Below, piece by piece: positions 54,696 through 63,923 of a stretch of 64,000 bases of DNA. Position numbers and translations under genes: made by a program. Numbering within the stretch: the stretch's first letter is position 1; each line of letters starts with the position of its first letter. Origin of the DNA: Sulfurimonas sp. (GTDB lineage Bacteria > Campylobacterota > Campylobacteria > Campylobacterales > Sulfurimonadaceae); NCBI RefSeq assembly GCF_041583195.1, contig NZ_JBFHGL010000008.1:51032-115031 (forward strand), written 5' to 3'. Under the pieces are notes generated by a model, which did not search any database, had not been told where the DNA came from, and saw only the letters and a list, made by a program, of their open reading frames with translations.

Positions 54696-56051
54696 TTATA
54701 AAATTCCTTTCCAAAAAAATTCAGCTATCATAACTATTAAAAAAATACCTACAAAATTTAAAACAATTCCGTATCTTATCATACTTTTAACATCGACTAC
54801 CCCGCTACTCATGGCAATAGCATTTGGCGGAGTTGCAATTGGAAGCATAAATGCATAACTGGCACAAAGAGTTGCTACCATCATAAAAAGTGTCGTATTT
54901 ATACCTGTCTGAACAGCTACTGAGTATATTACAGGAAGCATTATAGATATAAGTGCGGTGTTTGATGTGATCTCTGTAGTAAATGTAATAAGCATTGCCA
55001 CGGCAAAGAGTAAAATGATTGGATGAAGTTCTGTCATAGATATTAGATATGATGCAACTTCAGACGCAAGACCTGTTTCACTAAAAGCTTTTGCAATAGA
55101 AAAACCTGCACCAAATAAAAACATAATTCTATATGGGATCTTTGCTTTGTCTTCCATCCACTCTAAGATACTAAACGGTGGAGCAAAAAGAATTAGCCCT
55201 GCAGCAAGAAGCATCCCTGCTTCACTTAGACCAAGACCCGGCCAAAACGGTTTCATAGGTGCATTTAGTAGAAGCATTAGTATTAAAGAGCCTATAATGA
55301 ATAACACTTTTTTCTGCTTTACTTCAAGCGGTTTTCTTTCACTCTCTCTATGAATAGGTACATTTGGTACTCCAAGACTTAAAAACATACTTACAACTAT
55401 AAACATAGCTATTGCAAGTGGTGCCACCATCCACATCCATTGGAAAAATGGTATGGTTTCCATCCCTTTTTCAGACATTACGCCAAGTAAAATTAAATTT
55501 GGTGGAGTACCGATAGGCGTCATAATCCCGCCTACACTCGCACCATAAGCGATTGCAAGAGCAAATCTAAGTTTTAGTTTTACATCTTCTGTGATAAACA
55601 ATGCTATAGACATTAACAAAAGCGTAGTTGTAGTATTTGATAAAATTGAGCTAAGCAGACCTGATGTTATTGCCAAAGAGAAGATCATACCGCGTGGAGT
55701 ATTTGGAAAAAGTGAAAGCATCTTATCAGCTATCCAAGTATGCAGTTTTGTTTTCTCAACTGCAATAGCAAGTAAGAAACCACCTAAAAAAAGATATATA
55801 ATCGGATGTGAGTAGTTGATCGCTGTTGCTTTTGTATCAAGCACTGAAAATGCAGGAAACAGTATGATTGGAAGCAGTGACACAACTGCCAAAGGCAGTC
55901 CTTCATTTGTCCAAAGAACAACCATCATTGCAATTAGAGCCAATAGTGAAGACTGTATAGGATTAAATAGCATCATTGATAAGGCAAATACCAATACCCA
56001 AGCACCTAATCCTATTCCTATCTTTTGCAGTTGTTCTTTATGTTCATACAT
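54696..56051 (-). CDS. SLC13/DASS-family anion:sodium symporter
   Basis: 451 residues with about 11-13 membrane helices. DASS hallmarks are SNTTTTLLLMSIAL and, near the C-terminus, SNTALISIMLPVI, plus GTPPNLILLG and ATPPNAIAMSSG as the paired Na+/substrate hairpins. It probably imports di- or tricarboxylates, or another oxyanion such as sulfate. It is followed by the Dabb gene and preceded by gpsA. Confidence 0.9.
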   Translation of the reverse strand: MYEHKEQLQKIGIGLGAWVLVFALSMMLFNPIQSSLLALIAMMVVLWTNEGLPLAVVSLLPIILFPAFSVLDTKATAINYSHPIIYLFLGGFLLAIAVEKTKLHTWIADKMLSLFPNTPRGMIFSLAITSGLLSSILSNTTTTLLLMSIALFITEDVKLKLRFALAIAYGASVGGIMTPIGTPPNLILLGVMSEKGMETIPFFQWMWMVAPLAIAMFIVVSMFLSLGVPNVPIHRESERKPLEVKQKKVLFIIGSLILMLLLNAPMKPFWPGLGLSEAGMLLAAGLILFAPPFSILEWMEDKAKIPYRIMFLFGAGFSIAKAFSETGLASEVASYLISMTELHPIILLFAVAMLITFTTEITSNTALISIMLPVIYSVAVQTGINTTLFMMVATLCASYAFMLPIATPPNAIAMSSGVVDVKSMIRYGIVLNFVGIFLIVMIAEFFWKGIL

Positions 56052-56062
56052 TCTATTCTCCC

Positions 56063-56953
56063 TTATTTTGACAGTAAATCTTTTAAACTTTTTTGAGGAT
56101 CTTTACCCTCTAATACTTCATAAACCTCTTTAGCAATCGGCAGATAAAGATCTTTATGTTCAGATATCTCATGAAGTGCATAAGTTGTCCCTATACCCTC
56201 TGCAACTTCGCCTAGTTCAGTAAGGATCTCATCTTGGTTTTTCCCTTTTGCCAGACCAAGACCTACACGGAAATTTCTACTCATATTTGAACTTGCCGTT
56301 AAGAACAGATCACCTGCACCTCCAAGCCCTGTAAAAGTTTCCTCTCGTGCTCCATAAGCAAGACCGAAACGCTCCATCTCAACTAGCCCACGAGAGATGA
56401 GAGCTGCTGCGGCATTTTTTCCAAGACCTAAACCTTCACAAATTCCGGCTGCTATTGCTATAACGTTTTTATATGCACCTGCTATCTCAGCCCCTATTAC
56501 ATCAGTCGATGTATAGCTTTTAATAAAAGATGGAAACAACTCTGCAAAATCTCTTGCTAACTCTTCATTTAAAGAGTTTACGACAAGAGCTGTAGGAAGT
56601 GATTTTTGAACTTCGGCAGCGAATGACGGTCCAGATAAAAAGGCTATGTTTGAATCAGGCACGTAAGGCTTATAAATATCATTTAAAAAACGCCCGCTTG
56701 AAGCTTCGATCCCCTTAGCTACTACTAATATCTTTTGAGAGTTAAACTTGAAGTTTTTCTCAAGCCACGATGAGACTTGCTGAGCAGGAATAGCCATTAT
56801 TAGGTATTCACACTTTAAAGCCTCTTCTAAAGTTACAAAATTTGGTAAATCGCGAGGTGTACGGGATGTTATAACTACGTCATTTTTTTCACTAAATGCG
56901 TAAGCTAATGCACTTCCCCACTTACCTGCTCCAATCACTCCAATTGACTTCAC
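56063..56953 (-). CDS. gpsA: Glycerol-3-phosphate dehydrogenase [NAD(P)+]
   Basis: 296 residues. It reduces DHAP to sn-glycerol-3-phosphate for phospholipids. The Rossmann motif IGVIGAGKWGSALAYAF, FLSGPSFAAEV, GAYKNVIAIAAGICEGLGLG and TGLGGAGDLFLT are present. The start lies 32 bases inside the 3' end of the TrkA-like gene. It supplies PlsY's substrate. The assignment is firm. Confidence 0.96.
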   Translation of the reverse strand: MKSIGVIGAGKWGSALAYAFSEKNDVVITSRTPRDLPNFVTLEEALKCEYLIMAIPAQQVSSWLEKNFKFNSQKILVVAKGIEASSGRFLNDIYKPYVPDSNIAFLSGPSFAAEVQKSLPTALVVNSLNEELARDFAELFPSFIKSYTSTDVIGAEIAGAYKNVIAIAAGICEGLGLGKNAAAALISRGLVEMERFGLAYGAREETFTGLGGAGDLFLTASSNMSRNFRVGLGLAKGKNQDEILTELGEVAEGIGTTYALHEISEHKDLYLPIAKEVYEVLEGKDPQKSLKDLLSK

Positions 56954-57638
56954 ATCTACTCCCTATCAATGATTCAAATTCTATTATATCTTTATCATAT
57001 CCTACAACTATTAGGATATCACCTGTTTTTATCTCTTTATGTTTTGCTTTTGATGAGTATATAAAACTAGAATCGACATCATCTTGCATAATTGAAAGAA
57101 CAATAATTCCGTATTCCTCACCCCAATTAACATCAAAAGGATGTTTGCCTATAAAGTCTGCATCTTTTTCAACACATATCTGAGCAATTTTGAGATCACT
57201 TTTCTCATATAAAATACCGTGCATAACCTTCGTAACGATCGGTTTTCTAAGCATATCACTTATCATAGCAGCAGTAGTCTGGACAAGTGGTATAACCTTG
57301 TCAGCACCTGCTAAAGTAAGTTTGGTAGCTCCCTCTTTATTTTTACAAAAAGCTATAATTTTTAGATTTTTAAAACTTGATCTTAACGACAAAGTTAAAA
57401 AAATATTTTTTGCATCATCTTTTAAAACACAAAATGCTATCGAATTATCCATATCAAAACGTTCTTCAAGTTCATTCCAGTCATCACTCAAATCAAACTT
57501 ATTTGATTCAGGATTATCATCTAAACTAAAAAGTTCTATATCATCATATTTAAAAGCTATACTCTTTTTTATCTCTAGTGAGTACTCATTATATCCAAAT
57601 AAAAGTGCTGTTGCTTTTCTGTCTATTATTTGTTTCAT
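56922..57638 (-). CDS. Soluble TrkA/RCK-type NAD-binding protein
   Basis: 238 residues. An N-terminal Rossmann-like domain with ALLFGYNEYSLEIKKSI (1-125; compare GxGxxG, which is weaker here) is followed by a TrkA-C-like domain (about 135-235: GKHPFDVNWGEEYGIIVLSI and GDILIVVGYDKDI). It probably regulates the K+ channel encoded just upstream; the four-base overlap supports a joint role. It has no membrane segment. Confidence 0.82.
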   Translation of the reverse strand: MKQIIDRKATALLFGYNEYSLEIKKSIAFKYDDIELFSLDDNPESNKFDLSDDWNELEERFDMDNSIAFCVLKDDAKNIFLTLSLRSSFKNLKIIAFCKNKEGATKLTLAGADKVIPLVQTTAAMISDMLRKPIVTKVMHGILYEKSDLKIAQICVEKDADFIGKHPFDVNWGEEYGIIVLSIMQDDVDSSFIYSSKAKHKEIKTGDILIVVGYDKDIIEFESLIGSRCEVNWSDWSR

Positions 57639-59200
57639 CTAAAAATCTTCTTTTGGACTGCTCTTTTAAACTCACGAATAAAGAGTGAATTACCTATAAC
57701 TACCAAATAGTCACCAAGGTCTATTGATGTGTCTTTTGGAGGATTAAATAAAAACTTGTCTTCTTCCTTTTTCCATATACCTAGTAGCACGACACGATAT
57801 TTTTCATTTTCTAATTGATTTACCTGCTTTATATAACTGCTGATACGGTTAGTAACCAAAATTTCTTCCATATCTACACCTGAATACTCACTTCTAAGGG
57901 CATGTATAACTTCAAATGCAACTGGCTGACCTACAAATTCTTTTGCAATCATACCTACTAGATCTTTTGAGTATATTATTTCATTTGCACCGGCAATAGA
58001 GAGTTTATTTCTATGCATCTCATCCATTAAAAGTGACAATATATATACATCCTGATGCATTGAGCGAACGGTAAGAGTCGTATAAACATTTTCTACATCA
58101 CTTTGACGAAGTGCTAAAACAGCTCTAACCTGTTTTGATATGTCTATATTTAATTTCTTATAACTTTCAACTTCTCCAGGATCAAAGTTAAGAGCTTCAA
58201 AGCCATCTTTTATAGCATTTTTAATCCGTCCTTCATCCTCATCCATAACTAAAATATCAAAGTTGTTGCTTCTAAGAATTTTTGCTACTTCACTAGCTAT
58301 ACCTTCATATCCACAGATAAGATAAAAAGATTTGTATTTAGAAACATTATCTATACTTTTCATCTCTTTCATCTCATCTAGTTTTTCACTAAAAGCAGAT
58401 ACAACAAGAGATGTTGAAAAAGCAAGTACAGCTATACCTGAAGTGATCACTAAAAGTGCAACTATTCGCCCTTCATTGGTAACAGCAGTTACATCTCCAT
58501 AACCAACTGTAGATATTGTAACTATAGACCAGTAAAAAGCATCAAAAAGTGTATTAATAGGTGAAGATGGGTTGTTTGCCTCCATAACATATACTAAAAC
58601 AGATGATACAAATATAATGATCGATGCAAACATTAATAGTGTAATAAATTCAAACTTCTTCGTAGCAAGAACAGATACAAAAGTCTGAAAACTCTTAGCA
58701 TAACGGAAGAGTTTAAATACTCTAAATAGAATTAGAACTCTAAGAAGTCTTAATTGGTGAAAGAACGGTATAATTGCAAGAAGATCTATTATGGCTTTGA
58801 TTGAAAGTACATATTTTAATTTATCTTTTGCTACATGAATAAAAAGCTTTTTGATGCTAAACTTTCTGTTTAACATCAAATTATGCTCGTTTTGATGTAT
58901 TACAACTTTGCTTATACTACTGCTTACCCAAAATCTAAGAGAGTACTCTATTAGAAATATTATAGATATTACAATGTTGTTAAAACCGATCCAAAATTCA
59001 TTAATATCGTGTTTAACGTCACGTATAAGGATATATACACTTAAAAATATAAGTGTGATCATAAAGCCGTCAAAATATTTTTTTAGTCTGTAACTATCGT
59101 TTTCTAGCAGATTGTAAAAAAACTTTTTTGTATTGTTGTATTTTTCAGATTCATCCAAAGCATAGGAGATGTTTATAATACCCTTGCTTAAGATATCCAT
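57635..59200 (-). CDS. Voltage-gated-type K+ channel with RCK domain
   Basis: 521 residues. Six membrane helices include an S4-like RLLRVLILFRVFKLFRYAK (about 148-166), and the selectivity filter STVGYGDV is at about 233-240. A cytosolic RCK domain follows: YLICGYEGIASEVAKIL and LVMDEDEGR, then TrkA-C about 430-520. It probably conducts K+ with ligand or redox gating. It lies between gatB and the stand-alone TrkA-like gene. Confidence 0.9.
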   Translation of the reverse strand: MDILSKGIINISYALDESEKYNNTKKFFYNLLENDSYRLKKYFDGFMITLIFLSVYILIRDVKHDINEFWIGFNNIVISIIFLIEYSLRFWVSSSISKVVIHQNEHNLMLNRKFSIKKLFIHVAKDKLKYVLSIKAIIDLLAIIPFFHQLRLLRVLILFRVFKLFRYAKSFQTFVSVLATKKFEFITLLMFASIIIFVSSVLVYVMEANNPSSPINTLFDAFYWSIVTISTVGYGDVTAVTNEGRIVALLVITSGIAVLAFSTSLVVSAFSEKLDEMKEMKSIDNVSKYKSFYLICGYEGIASEVAKILRSNNFDILVMDEDEGRIKNAIKDGFEALNFDPGEVESYKKLNIDISKQVRAVLALRQSDVENVYTTLTVRSMHQDVYILSLLMDEMHRNKLSIAGANEIIYSKDLVGMIAKEFVGQPVAFEVIHALRSEYSGVDMEEILVTNRISSYIKQVNQLENEKYRVVLLGIWKKEEDKFLFNPPKDTSIDLGDYLVVIGNSLFIREFKRAVQKKIFR

Positions 59201-59207
59201 TTTAAAA

Positions 59208-60632
59208 TTACCCTAGTTTTGATTTTAAAATTTCGTTTACTGCTTGTGGGCTTGCAGTACCTTTACTTGCCTTCATAACCTGGCCGACAAAGAAACCAAA
59301 CAGCTTCTCTTTTCCACCTTGATACTCTGCAACTTTTTCAGGATTAGCACCTATAATCTCATCACATATAGCTTCAATAGCACCCATATCTGTAACTTGT
59401 TTAAGTCCAAGTGCGTCTATAACACCATCAACGTCAAGGTTCTCTTCTACAAGCTTGTCAAGTACCTCTTTGGCAGCTTTACCGCTTATAGTCTGATCTT
59501 CTATACGTTTAACAAGAAGTCCTAGTTTCTTAGCATCTACATGACAGTTTGTAATTGTCATATCACCTTTTAGGCGACCTAGTAGCTCAACCGTTAGCCA
59601 TGTAGCCGCATTTTTAGCGCTAATGCCTTCTTCCATCATAGTCTCGAAATACTCAGCCATCTCAACGCTTGATGTAATTACACCAGCATTGTACTCACTC
59701 ATACCGTATTCTTTTACAAATCTATCACGCTTTTCATCAGGAAGTTCAGGTATTTTTGAGTATAACTCCATCATCTCATCAGTTACTACAGCTTTTAAAA
59801 GATCTGGTTCTGGGAAATATCTATAATCAGCAGCTTCCTCTTTACCACGCATAGAACGTGTTTCATTTTTGTCCTGATCATAAAGTCTAGTTTCTTGGAA
59901 GATCTCATCATCGTAAAGACCATCTTCCCAAGCATCAATCTGACGCTCTACTTCAACTTCGATCGCTTTATGGATAAATTTGAATGAGTTGATATTTTTA
60001 ACCTCTACACGTGTGTAAAGCTTCTCATCACCCTTTGGACGGATAGATACATTAACGTCAACTCTAAATGAACCTTCTTGCATATTCGCATCACCAATAT
60101 CTAGGTAACGAATAATTGAGTGAAGCTTTTTAAGGTAAAGAATAGCTTCTTCAGCACTACGCATATCAGGCTCACTAACGATCTCTAAAAGCGGAGTACC
60201 TGCACGATTTAAATCAACTTTTGATATCTCTCCGTCGTGGATGTTTTTACCAGCATCTGCTTCAATATGAGCACGATTTATACGGATAGTTTTATGAGTA
60301 CCATCTTCAAAATCAATCTCTAATTCACCGTGTTCAACTACAGGAGTATAAAGCTGAGTGATCTGATAAGCAGATGGGCTGTCTGGATAGAAGTAAGATT
60401 TTCTGTCAAAATAAGATGTCTGATTTATTGTTGCGTCTATAGCCGTACCGAACATAATAGACTTGTGTAAAACTTCTTTGTTAAATACAGGAAGTGCACC
60501 AGGTAGTGCTAAACAAGTTGGACATGTATTTGTATTTTGTTTATGATTAAAACTCGTAGGACACGAGCAAAAAAGTTTAGTTTTAGTGTTTAGTTGTACA
60601 TGGACTTCAAGTCCTATTACTACTTCAAACAT
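59208..60632 (-). CDS. gatB: Asp/Glu-tRNA amidotransferase subunit B
   Basis: 474 residues. It forms Gln-tRNA-Gln and/or Asn-tRNA-Asn with GatA and GatC, which are not in the window. [21 protein letters not shown] (zinc Cys), [29 protein letters not shown] and [10 protein letters not shown] are present, with a C-terminal YqeY-like tail. Campylobacterota usually lack one or both direct amide synthetases. It is adjacent to gpsA in C. jejuni; here the channel genes lie between. The assignment is firm. Confidence 0.97.
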   Translation of the reverse strand: MFEVVIGLEVHVQLNTKTKLFCSCPTSFNHKQNTNTCPTCLALPGALPVFNKEVLHKSIMFGTAIDATINQTSYFDRKSYFYPDSPSAYQITQLYTPVVEHGELEIDFEDGTHKTIRINRAHIEADAGKNIHDGEISKVDLNRAGTPLLEIVSEPDMRSAEEAILYLKKLHSIIRYLDIGDANMQEGSFRVDVNVSIRPKGDEKLYTRVEVKNINSFKFIHKAIEVEVERQIDAWEDGLYDDEIFQETRLYDQDKNETRSMRGKEEAADYRYFPEPDLLKAVVTDEMMELYSKIPELPDEKRDRFVKEYGMSEYNAGVITSSVEMAEYFETMMEEGISAKNAATWLTVELLGRLKGDMTITNCHVDAKKLGLLVKRIEDQTISGKAAKEVLDKLVEENLDVDGVIDALGLKQVTDMGAIEAICDEIIGANPEKVAEYQGGKEKLFGFFVGQVMKASKGTASPQAVNEILKSKLG

Positions 60633-60721
60633 ATATTTCCTTAAAAGCGATTAGATAATTAGAGCGATTTTACCTAAACTTTGCTTTTAAAAATCATAAG
60701 CCGTTTTCTAATAACTTAAAT

Positions 60722-63604
60722 CTATTTAGATACTACACGATTTTTTCCGGCTTGCTTAGCCTCATAAAGAGCTTGATCAGCCCTTTCAATCGTATCTTTA
60801 ACAACATCTTCGTTAGACTTGTAAAGTGTTACACCAAAACTACAAGTTATTAATCCGACTTTTTCAAATAACTCGTTTTCAATTTTTTTTCTAATATTCT
60901 CTGCAATATTATATAAATCATCCAAAGAGCTTACATAACTAACCAGTAAAAATTCTTCACCACCCCATCTTATTAGTGTATCTTCCTGTCTAGTTACTAG
61001 TTCTATTATAGATACAATTTGTTTTAAAACTACATCCCCTACATTGTGTCCATACGTATCATTAATACTTTTAAAATTATCAATATCAAGTATAATTATT
61101 CCTAGCTGAACTTTTTTATACGATAGTTCCTGCAACCAAAGTTCTTTTCTACTATCAAAATAGTCTCTGTTATATGCACCAGTTAGTTTATCATGAACAA
61201 CCCTTTCCATTAAAGAAAAATGCTCAGCCATAGTATCACTGATATTACTAAAAGACACTATATGGTTATTATCAAAATGACTTACAGAAACAAAAAATAT
61301 ATTTTGTTTACCTTTAAAATCACGCATAGCAACTATATGTTCTTTAAAAGGAAGTTTGTCAATCTCGTTTATCCACTCCTGTTCTTCATCAATTTTGCCC
61401 AAGTGAAAAAATCTATCATCTTTTTCAAAAAAATTACATATACAATCATTTTCTCTTCTAAATTCATCTATGGACTTATAACCAAAATAAACTAGAAGCT
61501 TTTTATTCGCATCTTTTATTTGTTTACCATCAGTTATAACTACAATAGAGTGCTGTGCATCTAAGATCTTTTGTGTTTTTAAAGAGAGCATTCTAAACTT
61601 GTTTTTTGATGAAAATTCTTTGTAGATATACATCAATACAAATAATATAGCTAATATGCCTGAGAATAAAAATATATTGTATAAATTATCTTGCTTACTC
61701 AGTTCATAACTATCTTTTTGAAGGATAATTGCCGCTACAACATTTTTCGTAACAGGATTTTTTAAAGGCATAAAAGTAAAAATAACATTCTCATCAGTTG
61801 ACTGTATTGAAAACACTTCCCCATTAATGATTATATTACTAGCCTGTTCTATTTGTTTTATTGATAAGAGTTTTATATTTGTTTGTGTAAAAGAGTGTGC
61901 AAACTGGTTTTTTATACTTTTTTCATAAAGGTATCCTCTAAACGGACTTTGTTCATAATTTTTTTGTTCTTTTTTGAACACTTTATCTTTAACTACGTTC
62001 TCATTTATAATGAAACTAGCTTTTACATCGTGAACCTCAGCAAACTCTGTTGCTATTGCATATGCACTAAAAGAGATTTCTACACTACCTACATGTTCAC
62101 TGTGATCTGAATATTTTTTTGAAAACAGCGGGTATACATGTCTGAAACCGTTAAATATACGACCCTCTTCAAAACCTTCTATCATAGTCTTGTTTTTATT
62201 AACCCATTCAACCGTAGATCTAACCCCAATTAAAGAATCACCGTACTTTTGTGGGCGGTGAAACCTTAAAAAACTATCGTTATTTCTTAAATGGAAATGT
62301 AATTGTCTTATCTCGTGTGTTTTAAAGTATTCATAATCTTTTACTAAAGCATCATATAGCTTTTTTCTAGCAATATCTTTCTGTTTTTCTCCCTCATAAG
62401 CAAAACTCAGTAAGTCTACTATTTTTGGTTTATTAATTATAGTGTTATATATAGTTTTAGCAACGGAGCTATATTGATGTTGAATAATATGGTAATCTTT
62501 TTTTATATTCTGATTATATTTCTGAAAGAAACTATCTCTTTTTTGTTCAAAATTCCATGTTAATGCTAAATAATATATAAATGATATAAAAATAAATATT
62601 GCACCAAATACTGCTATGCTTAATTTTGAATCTACCTCTATATTTATATTCTCTTTATTGGATATGAAATAGAAGAAAATAGCAGTTACTACAACGGTTA
62701 ATAGTATAAAAAGGTTAATTGTAGATTTTATTGAATTAACAGCACTCATATCTATATCGTTTAAAGACTTGAACATTAAAAAGTTTGCCATTGGTTTTTT
62801 TGATGTGTCAAATAATGTATAGTTTATGACTATATAGTTTTTTTCCTTATCGATTATATAGTTCTTATATGGTGATATAAAATATCCTAAACCGTTTTTA
62901 GAAATATAATCAATTAGTTTTTTATCTGCATTATTGTTAGCAATATAGTTGTTGTTTGAATATAGTTTAGTAAAAGGATATGTTATTTGTTTTACATATT
63001 TTTCATTTACCAATATTACTGGTTCAAACTTCTTCTTCTCTATTTTTTTAGCAATTGAATTAAAGTGTGTAACTATCTCTATATAGCCTATATAGTTTGT
63101 TGTTTTATCATAGATTGGAACCATAGATTTAAAAGTCAAATCGTATCTTCCAATACTAATAGTTGAATTTATTCTAGGATTATTATTCATACTCCTTACA
63201 TCTTCTCTTATAGATGCAAGATCATCACCATATCTATCTGTCCAACTTCTTGCTAAACTGATGCCGTTTCTGTTTATAATTTGAATCCACACATTTTTAA
63301 AATCAGTAGATTCCTGAAGTTCTTTTGAGTATCTTTTTAAAACATCTGTATTTTGATTCTGTTCAAGTAAAGCATTTTTTAATTCATCACTTTTTGAAAA
63401 AGATATAGCCATAGCCAGAGTGGCATTTTTCTTTTCTTGTATGAGCGTTGCAACTTCATTACTTAACGACTGAGCTATTAAATCATATTTTTTGGATGTA
63501 TACTCACTTACTTTGTAATCTTTAAACTGATTACCGATCAAGAGTATCGCTATACTTAAAAGTACAAATACTAAAAATAAAATACGATTACTTTTCTTTG
63601 CCAA
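60722..63604 (-). CDS. Diguanylate cyclase with two tandem Cache-type sensors
   Basis: 960 residues from the TTG at 63604, chosen for the AAGG six bases upstream. Upstream in-frame starts (ATG at 63625, TTG at 63646) lack a ribosome site. Helix pairs near 6-24, 296-315, 328-348 and 643-660 enclose two periplasmic sensors. Sensor 1 has RYGDDLASIR and sensor 2 has KYGDSLIGVR...HVYPLF...HVGSVEIS. A PAS-like segment then leads to GGDEF (RWGGEEFLLV) with an intact inhibitory I-site RQED five residues before. It would make c-di-GMP from two GTP. It is monocistronic and lies beside a tRNA cluster. Confidence 0.9.
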   Translation of the reverse strand: MAKKSNRILFLVFVLLSIAILLIGNQFKDYKVSEYTSKKYDLIAQSLSNEVATLIQEKKNATLAMAISFSKSDELKNALLEQNQNTDVLKRYSKELQESTDFKNVWIQIINRNGISLARSWTDRYGDDLASIREDVRSMNNNPRINSTISIGRYDLTFKSMVPIYDKTTNYIGYIEIVTHFNSIAKKIEKKKFEPVILVNEKYVKQITYPFTKLYSNNNYIANNNADKKLIDYISKNGLGYFISPYKNYIIDKEKNYIVINYTLFDTSKKPMANFLMFKSLNDIDMSAVNSIKSTINLFILLTVVVTAIFFYFISNKENINIEVDSKLSIAVFGAIFIFISFIYYLALTWNFEQKRDSFFQKYNQNIKKDYHIIQHQYSSVAKTIYNTIINKPKIVDLLSFAYEGEKQKDIARKKLYDALVKDYEYFKTHEIRQLHFHLRNNDSFLRFHRPQKYGDSLIGVRSTVEWVNKNKTMIEGFEEGRIFNGFRHVYPLFSKKYSDHSEHVGSVEISFSAYAIATEFAEVHDVKASFIINENVVKDKVFKKEQKNYEQSPFRGYLYEKSIKNQFAHSFTQTNIKLLSIKQIEQASNIIINGEVFSIQSTDENVIFTFMPLKNPVTKNVVAAIILQKDSYELSKQDNLYNIFLFSGILAILFVLMYIYKEFSSKNKFRMLSLKTQKILDAQHSIVVITDGKQIKDANKKLLVYFGYKSIDEFRRENDCICNFFEKDDRFFHLGKIDEEQEWINEIDKLPFKEHIVAMRDFKGKQNIFFVSVSHFDNNHIVSFSNISDTMAEHFSLMERVVHDKLTGAYNRDYFDSRKELWLQELSYKKVQLGIIILDIDNFKSINDTYGHNVGDVVLKQIVSIIELVTRQEDTLIRWGGEEFLLVSYVSSLDDLYNIAENIRKKIENELFEKVGLITCSFGVTLYKSNEDVVKDTIERADQALYEAKQAGKNRVVSK

Positions 63605-63717
63605 TTTAAGCCTTTTACAATGCATAATTGCAATGTTTAAAATCAAGTATATAAGTATTATATAAAAATTTGTTTTGAGAAAAATAAAATATATGGGAAT
63701 TTTGAAGATTTTTTAGA

Positions 63718-63793
63718 TGGTGGGCACTACTGGACTCGAACCAGTGACATCTACCTTGTAAGGGTAGCGCTCTACCAACTGAGCTAAGCGCCC
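63718..63793 (-). tRNA. tRNA-Val (anticodon TAC)
   Basis: 76 bases with encoded CCA. Acceptor GGGCGCT pairs with AGTGCCC (one G-T), D-arm GCTC...GAGC, anticodon loop CTTACAA with TAC complementary to 63758-63760, T-loop TTCGAGT. It is last in the transcription order Asp-Glu-Val. Confidence 0.95.
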
Positions 63794-63813
63794 ATCTAAA
63801 TTAACACCGAGTT

Positions 63814-63889
63814 TGGCGACCCCTAAAGGATTTGAACCTCTGTTACTACCATGAAGTGATAGTGTCCTTGGCCACTAGACGAAAGGGTC
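63814..63889 (-). tRNA. tRNA-Glu (anticodon TTC) with C33
   Basis: 76 bases with encoded CCA and G73. Acceptor GACCCTT pairs with AGGGGTC, and the body resembles E. coli tRNA-Glu. Anticodon stem CTATC/GGTAG holds the loop ACTTCAT: TTC is complementary to 63853-63855, but position 33 is C (plus-strand G at 63856) instead of the near-universal T. It is the second TTC tRNA-Glu in the window. Confidence 0.85.
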
Positions 63890-63923
63890 ACTTTTAGTAT
63901 ACAAAAGGTTGTCTACAATCATA

